From the NCBI RefSeq assembly GCF_000832125.1, contig NZ_JPRK01000014.1, forward strand, positions 62,001 to 126,000: DNA of 64,000 nucleotides, read 5' to 3'. Numbering within the stretch: position 1 is the stretch's first letter; every line of letters starts with the position of its first letter. The stretch is from Flavobacterium hibernum. Its GTDB lineage: Bacteria; Bacteroidota; Bacteroidia; Flavobacteriales; Flavobacteriaceae. A program made the position numbers and the translations under genes. Below are positions 61,075 to 64,000 of this stretch, piece by piece. Below the pieces are notes generated by a model. That model searched no databases. It saw only the letters and a program-made list of their open reading frames with translations, and had not been told where the DNA came from.

Positions 61075-62352
61075 TTATATTTTGGGATCAGCAGGTGTAT
61101 TAGTATTATTGTTTCTTTCAGAATCCGGATAAGGATACCAGTTACGGTTTCTTTCGGCTCCGGCTGTTCCGGCAGCAGGACGATCAAATCTTCTGCTATC
61201 TTCGAATTTCAAACTTGACATATACATTTCGATACAACGGTTTCTGTAAATTTCAGTCAAAATAGCAGGTTTAGTAAGCGCTCCGGTATATGGCGCAAGA
61301 TTTGCTCCAATTCCGTAAGTATCTGTTGCTGCAGTTTTAGTCAAAACTTTATTTAATTCAATAACTGCTTGTGGCAAATTATCTTTTCGGGCATATGATT
61401 CTGCTACAATTAAAGTCATTTCTCCAGGTAAATAAGCAGGGATTGGTTTAATATTAGAATCAAAAAAACCAGTTGCAAGTGTAGGATTTGAACCCGGTTT
61501 GATATAAAAGTTCAATCTTCCGTCAGTATTTGCAGGAGCTAAAGCAGCTGGTAATCCCAAGGTTAAATCTACTGGTTGAAACACGTTGTTAGTTGTAATA
61601 GAAATGTAAGCAATTGGGTTAGGACTAATTTGATCAAAAGCAAATACTGATTTTGTAGCAAGGTCTACTTTGCCTGCATAAGCGATAGCATTGTCATAGT
61701 CTCCAATCATTAAATAAGTTCTGGCCAAAAGAGCGTAAACGGTATTTTTGTAATTTATAGTACTTACTAAACCCGGAGCACCAGTTGTTTTATCCAGAAT
61801 AGGTTCTGTTGCTTTTAAGATTTTAATGGCTTCGTTTAATACATCAGTTCTTGAATCGAAAGTAGCATTTTTTCCTGTTTTCAAGGGAACGCTTTGAAAA
61901 TATTGTACGAGAGTTGTTAGTGCCATTGCTTTAAAAATAGTGGCATGAACAAGAACACTTGCTCTTTCATTCTCAGCAGTTAAAACATCAATATGATCAA
62001 TTACTTTTTGAGATTCAGATTTGATTACCAAACATTGCGACCATAGATTATTTACTACGGCATTTTTGGTTGAGAGTACATCGCCACCAACAGAAAGTTC
62101 GCCTTCGTCAACATTTCCTGCATTGATAAGTCTAAGTTCTTTTGTTGTAAATCCGTTACCGGTAATGGTGTTGTAAACAGGACTTGTTCTGTCAACACTC
62201 CAAAGTTGTTGTAATCCGTTTGCAGCGCCAATGATTCCTTCTCTGGATCCAAAAACTAATTCCTGAGATGGTTTGGTAGGGTCTACAAAATCTTCGTTGC
62301 AGCTAACTAAAAGTGATGCAAAGGCTACTATAGGGATGAATATTTTTTTCAT
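61075..62352 (-). CDS. SusD/RagB-type lipoprotein of the muropeptide locus
   Basis: A 425-residue lipoprotein with signal ending SLLVSC (Cys18). SusD hallmarks are moderate: PSQELVFGSREGIIGAANGLQ, KTLVQYFQSVPL-type segment ALTTLVQYFQSVPL, and AYLPGEMTLIVAESYARKDNLPQAVIELNKV. A C-terminal ENRCIEMYMSSLKFEDSRRF motif resembles the SusD tail. It is shorter than a typical SusD (450-550). It precedes murQ and follows the SusC gene (62367) with a 14-base gap on the minus strand. It probably captures muropeptides or amino sugars. Confidence 0.9.
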   Translation of the reverse strand: MKKIFIPIVAFASLLVSCNEDFVDPTKPSQELVFGSREGIIGAANGLQQLWSVDRTSPVYNTITGNGFTTKELRLINAGNVDEGELSVGGDVLSTKNAVVNNLWSQCLVIKSESQKVIDHIDVLTAENERASVLVHATIFKAMALTTLVQYFQSVPLKTGKNATFDSRTDVLNEAIKILKATEPILDKTTGAPGLVSTINYKNTVYALLARTYLMIGDYDNAIAYAGKVDLATKSVFAFDQISPNPIAYISITTNNVFQPVDLTLGLPAALAPANTDGRLNFYIKPGSNPTLATGFFDSNIKPIPAYLPGEMTLIVAESYARKDNLPQAVIELNKVLTKTAATDTYGIGANLAPYTGALTKPAILTEIYRNRCIEMYMSSLKFEDSRRFDRPAAGTAGAERNRNWYPYPDSERNNNTNTPADPKI

Positions 62353-62366
62353 GATGTTTTATTTGA

Positions 62367-64000
62367 TTAAAATTGAACTTTAACGGCCAATGAATATGAA
62401 CTAGGAATTGGCACTGTTCCAAAATTGTATTTCGCAACTGAAGATTGTCCGCCTGAATTTGTTTCAGGATCAAAACTCGGGAATTTATCCCATGAAATTA
62501 GGTTTCGACCACTTGCAGTAATGCTTAAATCATTAAAGAAATTGTTTAGTTTTCCAAAAGAATAATTCAAAGAAACTTCTCTTAATTTTAGGTAACTTCC
62601 GTCAACTACTCTAAATTCTTCTACGTTATAAACAGACCAGATATAACCACGAGGTAATTCTCCGTTAAGTTCTTTTTGAACCAATGTTCCTGATCCTACA
62701 CCTTGTCTGGTTCTGTAATCAGCATCAAAAACATCTACACCCTGAACACCATCAAATAATACAGATAAACCAAATTTTTTGTAGTTCAGATTCGCTCCAA
62801 ATGAAATGATATAATCCGGATTTGGATTTCCAATCTGTTTGTTCAAAATTGTTCCTGTTGGTTGTCCGCTAGCATCTCTTTGTGGCGCTCCTGTATTCAC
62901 ATCTCCTTTTTCTGTTTGAGGATATCCGCTAGGAGTTAACAATAGACTTCCATCTGCATTTCTGGCAAAATAAGTGCCATAGTAAATTCCAACTGGTTTG
63001 TTCATTTCAACAAAAACAGGTGCTCCGGCTAAATTGCTGTCTAGTTTAAAACGTTGTTGTGGTAATCCTGTTACTTTATTTCTGTTACTGCTATAGTTTA
63101 CAAAAACGTCAAGATGTACATTTTCTTTTTGGATAAGAGCATATTTAAGATTCAATTCGAAGCCTTTATTATTCATCTTTCCAATGTTTTTAATCGTGTT
63201 TGTAGCGCCTTCAGAAGCTGCTAACTGAACTGGTAATAATAAATCATCAATGTCAGCATTATAGTAACTAAATGATAAGTTCAAACGGTCTTTTATGAAA
63301 CCAAAATCACCTCCAAGTTCATAAGTAACACTTTGTTCGGGTTTTAAATCTAAGTTTCCTTGTTTGAATCCTTCGATAGTAAAAGTACTATTTCCTAAAA
63401 GCGTTCCGGTAGAATAATTGGTAAAACGAGCATAAGGTTTAATAGCTGTTAAACTTCCTGATTTTCCCCAAGATCCTCTAAGTCTCACAGAACTTACAGC
63501 GTCGTGAATGCTTTCCATGAATTTTTCATCAGAAAGTACATAGCTTATACTTGCTTTTGGATAAAATTGAGATCTGTTATCGCTTGAGAAAATAGTCGAA
63601 GCATCTTGTCTTCCAGCTATAGTTAGGTATAATTTATCTTTATAGCCAATTGTTTCCTGAAGATAATACCCCCATAAATTGTATTTTGACTGGCTAGAAC
63701 TTGGTGAACCCGGAAGAAGAGTATTAAAAGCATTTATAGTCTCGATAAATGGTTTTAAGTTACGACCTTCGATAGCTACGAAATTATCACGGTATGTTTG
63801 TACGTTATAACCTGCATAAGTTGTTGCCTTCCAGTTTGAGTTGATATTATATAGGTATCTTAAGTTCAAATCGTTGTTGAATTGTACTACTCTGTTCGTA
63901 GCCTCAGAAACATAACCATCATTATAATAAGCGGGGTTAACGGTGTAAGTGTATCTAGGGATAAATACATTTCCTCTTTGGTTGTAATTGTCTAAACCAA
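62367..64000 (-). CDS. SusC/RagA-type TonB-dependent transporter, 5' part outside window
   Basis: The reading frame continues without stop from the window edge at 64000 down to 62367, so only the C-terminal 540 or so residues are seen. A TTG at 63869 is not a real start. The barrel is clear: DGYVSEATNRVVQFNNDLNL at the upstream end, GYKDKLYLTIAGRQDASTIF, YELGGDFGFIKDRLNLSFSY and the ending IPSSYSLAVKVQF with terminal F. It forms the SusC partner of the SusD at 61075-62352 and would carry the substrate of the MurNAc locus across the outer membrane. Confidence 0.92.
   Translation of the reverse strand, partial: GLDNYNQRGNVFIPRYTYTVNPAYYNDGYVSEATNRVVQFNNDLNLRYLYNINSNWKATTYAGYNVQTYRDNFVAIEGRNLKPFIETINAFNTLLPGSPSSSQSKYNLWGYYLQETIGYKDKLYLTIAGRQDASTIFSSDNRSQFYPKASISYVLSDEKFMESIHDAVSSVRLRGSWGKSGSLTAIKPYARFTNYSTGTLLGNSTFTIEGFKQGNLDLKPEQSVTYELGGDFGFIKDRLNLSFSYYNADIDDLLLPVQLAASEGATNTIKNIGKMNNKGFELNLKYALIQKENVHLDVFVNYSSNRNKVTGLPQQRFKLDSNLAGAPVFVEMNKPVGIYYGTYFARNADGSLLLTPSGYPQTEKGDVNTGAPQRDASGQPTGTILNKQIGNPNPDYIISFGANLNYKKFGLSVLFDGVQGVDVFDADYRTRQGVGSGTLVQKELNGELPRGYIWSVYNVEEFRVVDGSYLKLREVSLNYSFGKLNNFFNDLSITASGRNLISWDKFPSFDPETNSGGQSSVAKYNFGTVPIPSSYSLAVKVQF

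Noticed and set aside
1..64000. CRISPR arrays, rRNA genes or prophage structural genes
   Set aside because: I saw no regularly spaced direct repeats, no rRNA sequence and no capsid, tail or terminase-like proteins.

Overview
The window reads as chromosome of a Flavobacterium-like member of the Bacteroidota. This rests on low GC, the Bacteroidota promoter box TAnnTTTG in front of several genes, two SusC/SusD pairs, a hybrid two-component (HTCS) regulator, a RibB with a degenerate GTP cyclohydrolase domain, and neighbours (FtsK, LolA, LptF/G, DgkA, Tpx, peroxiredoxin) in a typical flavobacterial arrangement. The species cannot be named from this.

Layout. (1) 1-7.3 kb: the end of a mobilizable or conjugative element. 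It holds four small unknown genes (two paralogous), a 1.1 kb gene-free stretch with inverted repeats and an oriT candidate, an AbiEii/DUF6922 toxin-antitoxin-like pair, MobA/MobB-type mobilization genes, and a helix-turn-helix gene. It stops at a tRNA-Ser(UGA). (2) 7.5-11.4 kb: a predicted defence NTPase (Mrr-like nuclease plus STAND ATPase) and a zeta-like NTPase with a 53-codon partner. (3) 11.6-17.6 kb: two groups of oxidoreductase genes, each next to an AraC-family regulator. (4) 17.7-18.5 kb: a dead IS6-family element. (5) 18.5-35.6 kb: a polysaccharide utilization locus with HTCS sensor, SusC, SusD, a clan GH-A hydrolase, a GH2 enzyme, three GH43-type enzymes and an aldose 1-epimerase. 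(6) 35.9-42.4 kb: a compact accessory island with a three-gene HipBST-like system, a second AbiE-like pair, a metallophosphoesterase and a tyrosine integrase beside a second tRNA-Ser(UGA). (7) 42.7-53.9 kb: housekeeping and redox genes. (8) 51.9-64 kb: a minus-strand peptidoglycan-recycling locus with SusC/SusD, MurQ, a sodium symporter, AnmK, a GHL10 hydrolase, an AmpG-like transporter, a GNAT protein and a GH3 hexosaminidase.

How they work together. In the first locus, SusC/SusD would import oligosaccharides, the GH43/GH2/GH-A enzymes would trim them and the epimerase would equilibrate released sugars. The gene set suggests an arabinose- and/or galactose-containing plant glycan, but this is inference. 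In the second locus the transporter, GH3, AnmK and MurQ form a continuous route from muropeptides to GlcNAc-6-phosphate. The accessory regions carry at least five toxin-antitoxin or defence-like modules, mostly beside the two tRNA-Ser genes, so tRNA-Ser loci appear to be the entry points for foreign DNA here. No CRISPR array or rRNA was seen. I found no single system that is certainly new. The best candidates are the HipBST module, the STAND nuclease gene and the zeta-like pair.
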